Assembly (NCBI RefSeq): GCF_003390885.1
Contig: NZ_QMEL01000015.1
Coordinates: forward strand, 1 to 33,168
Length of the DNA: 33,168 nt
Reading direction: 5' to 3'
From: Pelagibacterium sediminicola
GTDB taxonomy: Bacteria > Pseudomonadota > Alphaproteobacteria > Rhizobiales > Devosiaceae
Under the pieces are notes generated by a model. That model had not been told where the DNA came from and searched no databases. It saw only the letters and a list, made by a program, of their open reading frames with translations. Shown in pieces: positions 22,380 to 30,576 of the stretch. Made by a program: the position numbers and the translations under genes. The number at the start of each line of letters is the position of its first letter. The first letter of the stretch is position 1.

Positions 22380-24341
22380 TCAGATGCCCTCGCGCCCGGT
22401 CTTGAGCACCTGCACCGCATGGGCTTCCCCGCCGATGGCGGTCAATGCCGTGGCCACGATGCCGTTCCGGTCGAGGCCGGCCTGGGCGTACATGTCGTCC
22501 TGTCCGGCCTGATCGATGTAGCGGTCGGGCATCAGGAGCGGGCGGAATTTGAGGCCGGTGTCGAGCAGGCCCAGTTGCGCGAGGCGGGTTGCGACATGGG
22601 AGCCGAAGCCGCCGATCGCCCCTTCCTCGATCGTGAGCAGGACCGCGTGGTTTTTCGCGAGGCGAACGAGAAGGTCTTCATCGAGCGGCTTGGCGAAACG
22701 CGCATCGGCGACGGTGGTGGAAAAACCGAGCCCCGAAAGCGTTTCGGCGGCGGCAAGGGTTTCGCCCAGCCGTGTGCCGAAGGACAGCAGCGCGATGGTC
22801 GTGCCTTCCTTCAAGATACGGCCCTTGCCGATTTCGAGGATTTTTCCGCGTTCGGGCATCTCGACGCCCATGCCCTCACCGCGTGGATAGCGGAAGGCGA
22901 TGGGGCCTTCGTCATAGGCGGCGGCGGTCGCCACCATATGGCGCAATTCGGCCTCGTCGCCCGCCGCCATCACCACCATGCCGGGTAGCGGAGCGAGATA
23001 GGCGAGGTCGAACGCGCCCGCGTGGGTCGGACCATCGGCGCCTACATAGCCGGCGCGGTCGAGCGCGAAGCGCACGGGCAGGTGCTGGATGGCGACATCG
23101 TGGACGACCTGATCGTAAGCGCGCTGGAGGAACGTGGAATAGATGGCGCAGAAGGGCTTTAGCCCCTCGGTCGCCATGCCCGCCGCAAAGGTTATCGCGT
23201 GCTGTTCGGCGATGCCGACATCAAAGGTGCGAGCCGGAAAGGCCTTGGCGAACTTGTCGAGCCCGGTGCCCGAGGGCATGGCGGCGGTGACGGCGACGAT
23301 CCGGTCGTCGCGCTCGGCCTCCGCAATGAGGCTTTCGGCAAAGACCGAGGTATAGGAGGGAGCGTTGGAGGGCGCCTTGGCCTGCGCGCCGGTGATGACG
23401 TTGAATTTGGAAACGCCGTGATATTTATCGGCCGATGCTTCGGCCGGGGCGTAACCCTTGCCCTTTTGCGTCACCACGTGGATCAGGATGGGGCCGTTAT
23501 CGGCGTCGCGCACGTTTTTGAGGACCGGCAGGAGGTGGTCGAGATTGTGCCCGTCGATAGGCCCCACATAGTAAAAGCCCAATTCCTCGAACAGCGTGCC
23601 GCCGGTCCACCAGCCGCGCGCGTATTCCTCGGTCTTCCTCGCCTTTTCCTTGATGAAGGGCGGCATGACGGTTTCGACGAAATTCTTGGCGGCGTCCCTC
23701 ATCCCGCGATAGGCGGGGCCGGAAACGAGGCGGGCGAGATAGGCGCTCATCGCCCCGGTCGGGGGGGCTATCGACATGTCGTTGTCGTTCAGGATGACGA
23801 TGAGGCGCGCATCCATCGCCCCCGCATTGTTCATGGCCTCATAGGCCATGCCCGCAGAGATCGCGCCGTCGCCGATGACGGCGATGACGTTGCGCTTTTC
23901 GTCCTTGAGGCCGGAGGCAACGGCCATGCCCAGCCCGGCGGAAATCGAGGTGGAGGAATGGCCGGCGCCGAAGGGGTCGTATTCGCTCTCGCCGCGCTTG
24001 GTAAAGCCGGAAAGCCCGTCCTTCTGGCGCAGGGTGCGGATGCGGTCGCGGCGGCCGGTCAGCACCTTGTGGGGATAGGCCTGATGGCCGACATCCCAGA
24101 TGATCCGGTCGTGGGGGGCATCGAAAACGTGGTGGAGGGCAACGGTCAGCTCGACCACGCCAAGCCCGGCCCCCAGGTGCCCGCCGGTGACCGAGACCGC
24201 ATCGATCACCTCGGTGCGCAGCTCGTCGGCAAGCTGGATCAGCTCCTCACGCTTGAGCCCCTTAAGGCCGGCGGGCGTGGAGATGGTATCAAGCAGGGGT
24301 GTCTTGGAGCTTTCAGGCACGAAACCGGGGACCTTTGCCAA
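22380..24341 (-). CDS. dxs: 1-deoxy-D-xylulose-5-phosphate synthase
   Basis: 653 residues. It condenses pyruvate and glyceraldehyde 3-phosphate to DXP with thiamine diphosphate, the first step of the MEP isoprenoid pathway and a precursor source for thiamine and pyridoxal. Visible: [37 protein letters not shown], the thiamine-binding [16 protein letters not shown] followed by NDNDMSI, the catalytic glutamate in GIAEQHA, and [15 protein letters not shown]. The start is uncertain: the longest frame begins TTG at 24341, with a GTG at 24320 closer to the usual N-terminus (before [10 protein letters not shown]). The gene is alone; xseB, a frequent upstream neighbour, is absent, and a repeat element lies there instead. 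Confidence 0.95.
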   Translation of the reverse strand: MAKVPGFVPESSKTPLLDTISTPAGLKGLKREELIQLADELRTEVIDAVSVTGGHLGAGLGVVELTVALHHVFDAPHDRIIWDVGHQAYPHKVLTGRRDRIRTLRQKDGLSGFTKRGESEYDPFGAGHSSTSISAGLGMAVASGLKDEKRNVIAVIGDGAISAGMAYEAMNNAGAMDARLIVILNDNDMSIAPPTGAMSAYLARLVSGPAYRGMRDAAKNFVETVMPPFIKEKARKTEEYARGWWTGGTLFEELGFYYVGPIDGHNLDHLLPVLKNVRDADNGPILIHVVTQKGKGYAPAEASADKYHGVSKFNVITGAQAKAPSNAPSYTSVFAESLIAEAERDDRIVAVTAAMPSGTGLDKFAKAFPARTFDVGIAEQHAITFAAGMATEGLKPFCAIYSTFLQRAYDQVVHDVAIQHLPVRFALDRAGYVGADGPTHAGAFDLAYLAPLPGMVVMAAGDEAELRHMVATAAAYDEGPIAFRYPRGEGMGVEMPERGKILEIGKGRILKEGTTIALLSFGTRLGETLAAAETLSGLGFSTTVADARFAKPLDEDLLVRLAKNHAVLLTIEEGAIGGFGSHVATRLAQLGLLDTGLKFRPLLMPDRYIDQAGQDDMYAQAGLDRNGIVATALTAIGGEAHAVQVLKTGREGI

Positions 24342-24470
24342 ACAATTCGCCCCGAAACGCGGGGCTATGGGCTGGTGTAGCCAGCAAGGCCGGTTTTGGC
24401 AACCAAAGAGGTCAAAAACACGGCGGGGCGGGCAGATCGTATCGACGTGCGGAGCTTTTGGTCAGCACCG

Positions 24471-24656
24471 TAGCCCCCTCACCCCAACCCCTCTCCCACG
24501 AGGGGAGAGGGGTGCTGAAGAGCCGAGACATTCGCAGGGTTACCCTTCTCCCCTTGTGGGATTGAGGAATGTCCCGAAGGGTAAATCGCTCCGGTGGAGC
24601 GATTTGAATGACGAAAGTGGCCGGAGCGAAGCGGAGGACGGATGAGGGGGGCAGCG
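24471..24656 (+). repeat. GC-rich intergenic dyad element, family 1, copy D (expanded)
   Basis: Begins CCCCTCACCCCAACCC, then CCTCTCCCACGAGGGGAGAGG, GAGCCGAGACATTCGCAGGG and a second dyad CTTCTCCCCTTGTGGGA. It then contains an extra 60-70 bp with its own hairpin (AAATCGCTCCGG-TGGAGCGATTT) before the shared end GACGGATGAGGGGG. It matches 26521-26666 in the same orientation and 4905-5049 inverted. It occupies most of the 347-bp gap between dxs and the DUF882 gene (24342-24688), where I see no coding sequence. Confidence 0.78.
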
Positions 24657-24688
24657 GAGCTTGTTGGCGATGCTGATGCCGACTGGCC

Positions 24689-26293
24689 TTAACGCAGCGT
24701 CACCCAGATGGAGCCGTCGCCCGTGCCGGTTGCGCCCCGATCAACGGCTGCGGTGCGGGCGAAGGTGTGGCCGTAGGTGCCTTCGCCCAACTGGGTGGCG
24801 GGGTCGAAATCGGCGTTGTCGGGATCGGTGAAGAAGGCGAATTGTGCGCTCGAGAACGCGGAGGGGTGGGTGAAAAGGTCCGTCACGTGATCGAGGTCGG
24901 GGGCGAAAAGTTCGCCTTCGCGGGCCTTGAGCGCGGCCAGTGCGTTGGAGGTCGCGGCGTCGGGCTTGCCGTCGAGCGGCAGGATCGGACCGTCGAACAG
25001 GTCGGCAAAGCCATCGAGGCCCATTTGCGGGGCGAGCGTTGCGGTGAGGATATCCTCGGGCCTGGGGGCGGTTTCGGGTTCGGGCGCGGCGGCTTGCGCG
25101 GGGAGGGGTGCGGGCTGTGCGGCGGGAGCCGCCTCGATCCGCGCATTGGGCGCGGCATAGGCAGAGGCGGTGACCGCCGGGCCGAACTCTGGCCGTGTGG
25201 GCGGCTGCTGGTCGAGCGCGGCGATGGCCAGCGCGCCTTCGTTGGGGCTGGCGGGGGCGGTGGCGGCAACGGCCGAAGGGGTGGCGGAGCGCAGATCGGC
25301 AAGGGTGCGCGACATGGCCGGGGGGATCGGGGCGGAGGCGACGATCGCTGCCGGGACGCCGATGTCGTCGGCGTTAACGACCGCGAAGGGAATGGTTTGG
25401 GGTTCGCCGTTGCCAGTGACAGCGGGGCGCGCGGGCGGCGGCGGGGGGGCGTAGGCGACCTGCTGGACGGGCACCGAATTGACCGTGCCGCTTGCCGGAG
25501 CGGGCTGGGGGGGCGGGGCGGCCGCGACCGGCTGGCTGTCGTTGCCGTTATTGCCGGTGATGAGGTCCCAAAGGGTGCGCGTGGAGCCGGTGCTGGCCGT
25601 CTGCGTGCCCGACGACCCCGAAGCGCTGCCCGAGCAGGGCACGCGCCCGCAACGCTGGTAGTCGGCTTGCGCCGCCCGGTACCCTTCCTGGGAGAGCAGG
25701 TTGCCGTTGGAGGGGATGTGCAGGGTGCGCCCGTCGGGGAATATCTGGCGGAGCTGGGCGGTGGTCATGCGCGGCCAGGCGCGGACCGAGCCGGTATCGA
25801 GATGCACGAAGGCCGTGCCCGAGGAGGGGTAATAGCCCACACCGCCGGTCTGCTTGCGAAAGCCGATCTCGCGCAGCCTGGAGACGGGAAAGCCGGGAAT
25901 GTAGAAATCGATCGCCTTGCCGGCCATGTGCTGGGAGTTGTCGGCGACCGCCGAGGAGTTGGCGGCGAGCATGGCGTTGGTGGCCGGGGAACGGTAGGCG
26001 GAAACCACGTGGATCGGCTGGTCCGAGCCGGTTTCCTGATAGACTTCCCACAAAAGGTCCAGAAGCCGCGGATCCATGGTGGCGGGCTCGTTGCGGCGCC
26101 AGTCGCGCAGGAAGACGTTGATCTTGTTGAGCCCCTCGCGGACATACTGCCCGTTGCGCTTGAAGACAATGCGCGCGGTTTCCTTGGTGTGGGTGTAATG
26201 GAGATAGAGCGCGCGCTCGTTGGCGGCCTGAACCGTCGTGGCCGGGAGCAGCGTCGCGGCCACGAGCATGCCTGCCAGCACAGCCCGGCCCAT
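24689..26293 (-). CDS. DUF882 (M15-like, MepK/YcbK type) murein peptidase with Pro/Ala-rich tail
   Basis: 534 residues from ATG 26293, which has GAGG just upstream; a TTG at 26353 would add 20 residues but has no ribosome-binding site. A signal peptide (MGRAVLAGMLVAATLLPATTVQA) directs export. The DUF882 domain (about 25-175) has RDWRRNEPATMDPRLLDLLWEVY, VVSAYRSPATNAML, and the probable zinc ligands H122 and D129 (SQHMAGKAIDF) and H164 (AFVHLDTG). This is the pattern of MepK, which cleaves 3-3 and 4-3 peptide cross-links in murein. After about residue 205 comes a low-complexity region of about 230 residues rich in Pro, Ala and Gln, then a 60-90 residue end, much longer than the 182-residue E. 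coli protein. The next gene, an L,D-transpeptidase, makes 3-3 cross-links, which suggests a matched pair. Confidence 0.87.
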   Translation of the reverse strand: MGRAVLAGMLVAATLLPATTVQAANERALYLHYTHTKETARIVFKRNGQYVREGLNKINVFLRDWRRNEPATMDPRLLDLLWEVYQETGSDQPIHVVSAYRSPATNAMLAANSSAVADNSQHMAGKAIDFYIPGFPVSRLREIGFRKQTGGVGYYPSSGTAFVHLDTGSVRAWPRMTTAQLRQIFPDGRTLHIPSNGNLLSQEGYRAAQADYQRCGRVPCSGSASGSSGTQTASTGSTRTLWDLITGNNGNDSQPVAAAPPPQPAPASGTVNSVPVQQVAYAPPPPPARPAVTGNGEPQTIPFAVVNADDIGVPAAIVASAPIPPAMSRTLADLRSATPSAVAATAPASPNEGALAIAALDQQPPTRPEFGPAVTASAYAAPNARIEAAPAAQPAPLPAQAAAPEPETAPRPEDILTATLAPQMGLDGFADLFDGPILPLDGKPDAATSNALAALKAREGELFAPDLDHVTDLFTHPSAFSSAQFAFFTDPDNADFDPATQLGEGTYGHTFARTAAVDRGATGTGDGSIWVTLR

Positions 26294-26520
26294 CCGCCTC
26301 AAAAATCGCAATCCCCCGAATGTCACGTCCGGTATGCCCGTTATTTGATTCAAACTGCCGTGACGTTAGCAGCAAGTTGATGAGAGAATCTTAACGCTAA
26401 CAAGGAGTCAACGCCAGCCCGGCCCCTCTAAGTGCCTCAAATAGCGGGGGAATGCGGCAGGGCCGTGGCGTTAATGTTTATCATGGTTAAGGAAGGGTTG
26501 ATGAGTTGGTGTATGCCGAA

Positions 26521-26666
26521 GCATCGCACCCCCTCACCCCCGGCCCCTCTCCCACGAGGGGAGAGGGGGCTCGTAAGCCGAGACATTCGCAGGGTTATCC
26601 TTCTCCCCTCGTGGGAGAAGGTGGGCTTTCGCGAAAGCGAAAGGTCGGATGAGGGGGAGCGATGCT
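26521..26666 (+). repeat. GC-rich intergenic dyad element, family 1, copy E
   Basis: Order: CCCCTCACCCCCGGCCC, CCTCTCCCACGAGGGGAGAGG, GAGCCGAGACATTCGCAGGG-like linker, CCTTCTCCCCTCGTGGGAGAAGG, a small TTTCGCGAAAGCGAAA dyad and GGTCGGATGAGGGGG. It is flanked by GCATCGC and its complement AGCGATGC, so the whole element has near-symmetric ends. It ends 13 bp from the L,D-transpeptidase stop codon. The rest of the gap up to the DUF882 gene has no recognisable gene. Confidence 0.8.
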
Positions 26667-26678
26667 TCTGCGAAGCGC

Positions 26679-28349
26679 CTATTCCAGCCCCAACATCTCG
26701 ATCACCCTGCCGTCGTGGCCGTAGATGTCGGCGAAGGAGCGGACGGTGCCATCCTCATCGATGCGCAGGGTGAAGTAGCTCAGATGGACGGGGACGTGCT
26801 GGTCCATGTTGAACCAGCGCTCATTGTTGCCCAGCGAGCTTTCAAGGGATGCGACGGTGAAGTTGGGCTCGAATTCGAGCAGGGCCCGGGCGAACTCGAA
26901 GGGGTTTTCGACGCGCACGCAGCCCGAGGAGATGGCCCGCATCGAGCGCTGGAAGAGGCCCGGAGAGTTGGTGTCGTGGAGATAAACGTCATGGGTGTTG
27001 GGGAAGAGGAATTTGACCATGCCCAGCGCGTTCGAGCGCCCCGGCTTCTGGCGCACGCGGAAGACGGCGGGATTGGCTTCCGACCAGTTGACCGAGAAAG
27101 GATCGACGCGCTGGCCGCCATAGAACAGCTCCATGTTCTGGCTGGCGATGTAGCCGGGATTGGCGGCGACGCGCGGCATCACGTCCTGACGCAGAATGGT
27201 TGGGGGGACGTTCCAGTAGGGGTTGGTCACCACATGACGGATCTTGTCGGAAAAGATCGGGGTCTGGCGGCGGGTCTGGCCGACGATGACGCGGGTTTCC
27301 CAGACGGTTTCGCCATATTTGGAGACTTCGAGCCGGTATTCGGGGACGTTGACGAGGACGTGGAAATCCCCCAGATCCTCGGGCATCCAGCGCCAGCGCT
27401 CCATGTTGGCGACGATCTCGGCGCGGGTGGCGCCCGCCGCGCCGTTGAGCGCGGCGATGGTGGCGGGGCCGACGACGCCATCGGGGTTGAGCCCCATCGT
27501 GGTCTGGAAATCCTTGACCGCGGCGACGAGGGTTTGATCGTAGACGCCGGTAAAATCCTCTCCCGGAACGGGGACGCCGAGCCGTTCGCGCAGCAGGGGA
27601 ACGCGGGGATCGCTCATGCCGGTTCTGATGAGCTTGCCGTCGGGTATGGCTTCGACAGCTTCGATGGCGCCGTCATAATGGCGGGCGAGCAGGTCGCGCA
27701 GGGCGACGAATTCGCGGTGCGCGGGATGAAAACTCATGAGGAGGGCGGCGGGATCGTCCGATGCCGAAAGATTTTCGAGCAGAGCTTTCTCGTCGACACG
27801 CTTGATCGCAACGTCGATATAGCCCGAGACCGAGGCGGGATCGAGCCGGCCTGAATGGGCGTCCCGCGCATAGCGGAGCATGGCCGCGGAAAATTCGCCT
27901 TCGAGCGCGGCGAGGCGTTGCGGGTCGCCCGACGCGGCGGGGATGTCAAGCGCGCCGGTGAGGTAATCGGCGGGATCGAGCCCTTCGAGATGGGCGCGTC
28001 CGAAAAGGTCGATGACCCCTTGCGCGGCTGGGGTGAAGGCGGTGTTCCCGGCCTCGTCTTCAACGAGCCAGAGCGGGGCGAAGTGGCGCGCGCCATAGAA
28101 ATAATAGAGCTGTTCGGCGTCGGTCCGGGCGCGGCTGCCGGCGGGCGCGGTGGCGATGGCGTCGCGCAGCCCGTCGCGGATGGTGCGTTCGAGCCCATTG
28201 CGCGGCGGGGCCACAAGGATGCGCGCGGTCTCGAACTCGCCGACAAGGACGGTCTCGTAAGCGGCGGCGGGAAGGATCGTCAATGGCAGGACGGACGCGG
28301 CGGCGAACACGCCGAGCCCGATCCCAAAAGTAAAAGACTTTATATTCAC
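26679..28349 (-). CDS. YcbB (LdtD)-type L,D-transpeptidase
   Basis: 556 residues from GTG 28349, chosen because AGAGG lies 6 bases upstream; an ATG at 28367 would add 6 residues but has no ribosome-binding site. An N-terminal hydrophobic signal (FGIGLGVFAAASVLPLTILPAAA) exports it. Domains: an N-terminal scaffold region (about 40-240), a peptidoglycan-binding repeat (LGVPVPGEDFTGVYDQTLVAAVKDFQ ending GVVGPATIAALN, about 255-310) and a C-terminal YkuD catalytic domain (about 325-500). The active site is HDTNSPGLFQRSMRAISSGC, with catalytic cysteine about 477 and YLHD histidine upstream. It makes 3-3 (meso-DAP to meso-DAP) cross-links in periplasmic murein, which dominate in many Hyphomicrobiales. 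The DUF882 peptidase gene follows downstream. Confidence 0.92.
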   Translation of the reverse strand: MNIKSFTFGIGLGVFAAASVLPLTILPAAAYETVLVGEFETARILVAPPRNGLERTIRDGLRDAIATAPAGSRARTDAEQLYYFYGARHFAPLWLVEDEAGNTAFTPAAQGVIDLFGRAHLEGLDPADYLTGALDIPAASGDPQRLAALEGEFSAAMLRYARDAHSGRLDPASVSGYIDVAIKRVDEKALLENLSASDDPAALLMSFHPAHREFVALRDLLARHYDGAIEAVEAIPDGKLIRTGMSDPRVPLLRERLGVPVPGEDFTGVYDQTLVAAVKDFQTTMGLNPDGVVGPATIAALNGAAGATRAEIVANMERWRWMPEDLGDFHVLVNVPEYRLEVSKYGETVWETRVIVGQTRRQTPIFSDKIRHVVTNPYWNVPPTILRQDVMPRVAANPGYIASQNMELFYGGQRVDPFSVNWSEANPAVFRVRQKPGRSNALGMVKFLFPNTHDVYLHDTNSPGLFQRSMRAISSGCVRVENPFEFARALLEFEPNFTVASLESSLGNNERWFNMDQHVPVHLSYFTLRIDEDGTVRSFADIYGHDGRVIEMLGLE

Positions 28350-28482
28350 CCAGGCCCTCTTTGCCATGCGGTTACGCGCCCAAACCGAATCCGCACGATC
28401 ATCGCGATCAAACTACAAAACCAAGCTTAACGGGCCAACACGGTGTCGTGATTGTGAACACATCGCGCGCCGGGTGCGGCTT

Positions 28483-29958
28483 TCAGGCAACATCGTTTTC
28501 CAGCCCGTATTCCTTGAGCTTGCGGTAAAGTGTCGAGCGCCCGATGCCGAGCTGGCGGGCGACCTGGGCCATGCGCCCGGCGTTGTGCTCGATGGCAAAG
28601 ACGATGAGGTCCCTTTCGATTTCCGCGAGCGGCAGCAGATTGCCGGTCGGGTCGAGGAACCGGTCGGGAATGACGATCGGCTCGGGATCGGGCAGGCGGG
28701 GCAGGGCGGGTGCGTCATCGATATGGATGGGTTCGGCAGGCGTAAAGAGCGAGGGGCCGGGCAGCCGGGCCTCGTCCGCGCCCCGCCGCAAGCCAAGAAT
28801 CTGCGGGAAGTCGGCGGGCTGGAGGACGGGGGTTTCGGCGAGCACCACGGCGCGGAAGATGGCGTTTTCGAGCTGGCGGATATTGCCCGGCCAGTCATGG
28901 GTCATGAGCAGGTCGAGTGCGTCGCGGGAAATGGACGATACCCGGCGGCCTTCCTCGGCGGCAAAGCGCGCGATGAAGGTTTCGACAAGGGCCGGCACGT
29001 CCTCCATGCGCTCGCGGAGCGGGGGCACGTAGATGGGGAAGACGTTGAGGCGGTAATAAAGGTCCTCGCGGAACAGGCCATCGCGCGCAAGGTTGAGAAG
29101 GCGGCGGTTGGTGGCCGAGATGACGCGGACGTTGACGCGGACCGGTTTTGCGGCGCCGACGGGTTCGATCTCGCCGTCCTGGAGGGCGCGCAGGAGTTTT
29201 ACCTGGGTTTCGGGGGGCAATTCGCCCACTTCATCGAGAAAGAGCGTGCCGTTATGGGCTTCGCGGAATTTTCCGGGCGCATCGGCGATCGCGCCGGTGA
29301 AGGCGCCCTTGACGTGGCCGAAAAGGGTCGATTCGACGAGATTGGCGGGAATGGCCCCGCAATTGACGGTGATGAAGGGTTTGCCGCTCTTGTCGCCCGA
29401 CCCCTGGATGGCGCGGGCCAGCAGTTCCTTGCCCACCCCGGATTCGCCTTCGATGAGCACGGGAATGGTGCTGGCGGCGGCCTTCTTGCCCAGCACGAGG
29501 GCGCGGGCCATGGCGGGGCTTTTGGAGATGATGTGGGAGAACGAGAAGGTGCCCGAGCGGCGGGCGCGCTCGGCGGCAAGGCTGGTTTCGAGCGTGCCCA
29601 GCTTCATTGCATTGCGCAGGGAAACGGTGATGCGTTCGGGGGAGACGGGCTTGACGAAAAAATCGGTCGCGCCGAGCCGCATGGCGGAGACGACGGTATC
29701 GAGCGAGGATTGCGCGGTCATGACGATGACCGGGATGGCGTGGCCCTGGCGCTTCATGGCCTCGAGCACGGCCATGCCGTCCATTTCGGGCATGACCAGA
29801 TCGAGCAGGACCGCGCCGATGCCGGGGGTCTCTTGAAGCAGAGTCATCGCCTGGGTCCCGGAATTGGCCACGAACGGGGTAAATCCCGCGCGCTCGACAA
29901 CCTCACTCGCCAACCGGCATTGAACCGGATCGTCGTCGACGATCAGAACCTTGTACAT
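28483..29958 (-). CDS. NtrC-family sigma-54-dependent response regulator
   Basis: 491 residues from ATG 29958 (MYKVLIVDDDP); a GTG at 29982 would add 8 residues. Receiver domain 1-120 with acidic pocket D8-D10, phosphoacceptor D53 and K103. AAA+ domain about 140-375 with Walker A GESGVGKE (171-178), sigma-54 contact loop GAFTGA (218-223), Walker B TLFLDEVGELP and the RLNVFPIYVPPLRER region. A 60-70 residue Pro-rich linker precedes a Fis-type helix-turn-helix at the C-terminus (MAQVARQLGIGRSTLYRKLKEYG). It should activate sigma-54 promoters when phosphorylated. No histidine kinase is adjacent, so it is an orphan here. It is 133 bp upstream of the L,D-transpeptidase on the same strand. Targets cannot be read. 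Confidence 0.93.
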   Translation of the reverse strand: MYKVLIVDDDPVQCRLASEVVERAGFTPFVANSGTQAMTLLQETPGIGAVLLDLVMPEMDGMAVLEAMKRQGHAIPVIVMTAQSSLDTVVSAMRLGATDFFVKPVSPERITVSLRNAMKLGTLETSLAAERARRSGTFSFSHIISKSPAMARALVLGKKAAASTIPVLIEGESGVGKELLARAIQGSGDKSGKPFITVNCGAIPANLVESTLFGHVKGAFTGAIADAPGKFREAHNGTLFLDEVGELPPETQVKLLRALQDGEIEPVGAAKPVRVNVRVISATNRRLLNLARDGLFREDLYYRLNVFPIYVPPLRERMEDVPALVETFIARFAAEEGRRVSSISRDALDLLMTHDWPGNIRQLENAIFRAVVLAETPVLQPADFPQILGLRRGADEARLPGPSLFTPAEPIHIDDAPALPRLPDPEPIVIPDRFLDPTGNLLPLAEIERDLIVFAIEHNAGRMAQVARQLGIGRSTLYRKLKEYGLENDVA

Positions 29959-30091
29959 GTAGGGCAATTCGCTCCCGGACACTCAACAACCGCTCCGGCA
30001 CATGGCGAAGGCGAATCGCAATGTGTGCCGATTTGGGTCAGGTTAGGAGCGAGGGCTTAACAGGGTTTTAAGCACGATGCCCGCAGGAGCG

Positions 30092-30118
30092 AAAAGCCCG
30101 GCGTGGGACCGGGCTTTT
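30092..30118 (-). terminator. Intrinsic terminator of the PRC-barrel gene
   Basis: A 10-bp perfect stem AAAAGCCCGG (30092-30101) with CCGGGCTTTT (30109-30118) and a 7-nt loop, lying 6 bp past the PRC-barrel stop on the minus strand. It ends in TTTT on both strands, so it can work in both directions. Confidence 0.88.
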
Positions 30119-30124
30119 GCTGCA

Positions 30125-30424
30125 TCAGTGGTGGCGATGCTCGGGCATGTCCTTGAGCTGGTCCTTGGTCCAGCCGGTAACGGCATGCACATCGCCGTTC
30201 TCATCGCGCATGAACTCAAGCTCGGTGAGCGGCACCGCGACGGGCTTTGCGCCGATGCCGAGGAAGCCGCCCACATCGATCACGGCGGCGCCAGCGGTGC
30301 CTGCGCCGTCGATGTGATCGACCGTGCCGACCTTATGGTCATCGGCGCCGTAGATGGCAGCGCCTTCGAGAATGGCCGGGGTCAACTCGGTGGCGGTGAG
30401 ACGAACGTGGTTGGTATGGTCCAT
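30125..30424 (-). CDS. PRC-barrel domain protein
   Basis: 99 residues from ATG 30424, preceded by a strong AGGAGGA; the longer frame from 30466 runs through this ribosome-binding site and is rejected. The PRC-barrel covers about residues 8-85: LTPAILEGAAIYGADDHKVGTVDHI, then VIDVGGFLGIGAKPVAVPLTEL, the classic order of the domain. The end is His-rich (PEHRHH). PRC-barrels occur in photosynthetic reaction centre subunit H and the RNA-processing factor RimM. Small free-standing versions in Hyphomicrobiales are of unknown function and often stress-induced. A possible EcfG-type promoter upstream supports stress control. The gene is monocistronic, with its own terminator. Confidence 0.9.
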   Translation of the reverse strand: MDHTNHVRLTATELTPAILEGAAIYGADDHKVGTVDHIDGAGTAGAAVIDVGGFLGIGAKPVAVPLTELEFMRDENGDVHAVTGWTKDQLKDMPEHRHH

Positions 30425-30455
30425 TATTGGAATCCTCCTGTGCTTGAGCAGGCAC

Positions 30456-30481
30456 AACCTGTGCACAAGGGGCGATGTTCC
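30456..30481 (-). promoter_or_regulatory. Possible EcfG (general stress sigma factor) promoter of the PRC-barrel gene
   Basis: On the minus strand: GGAAC (30477-30481), 17 bp, GGTT (30456-30459). The alphaproteobacterial EcfG consensus is GGAAC-N16/17-CGTT. The -35 matches fully, and the -10 differs in one base. The start codon is 31 bp downstream of the -10 element. Small stress proteins of this type are frequent EcfG targets. This is motif matching only. Confidence 0.5.
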
Positions 30482-30576
30482 ATCACAATTGCGACCGTTC
30501 GCGCCCTTGGCACGGTGGGGGCGACTGGATAAGGTGCGCGCGCATCATTTCATAAAGATTCATGGAGCGTTCGCCG

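Noticed and set aside
28366-30060. 564-codon plus-strand frame over the NtrC-type regulator, and 30550-32136 (minus) over the oligoendopeptidase
   Set aside because: They are shadows of genes with complete catalytic motifs on the other strand; their translations are His/Gly/Arg-rich without domains.
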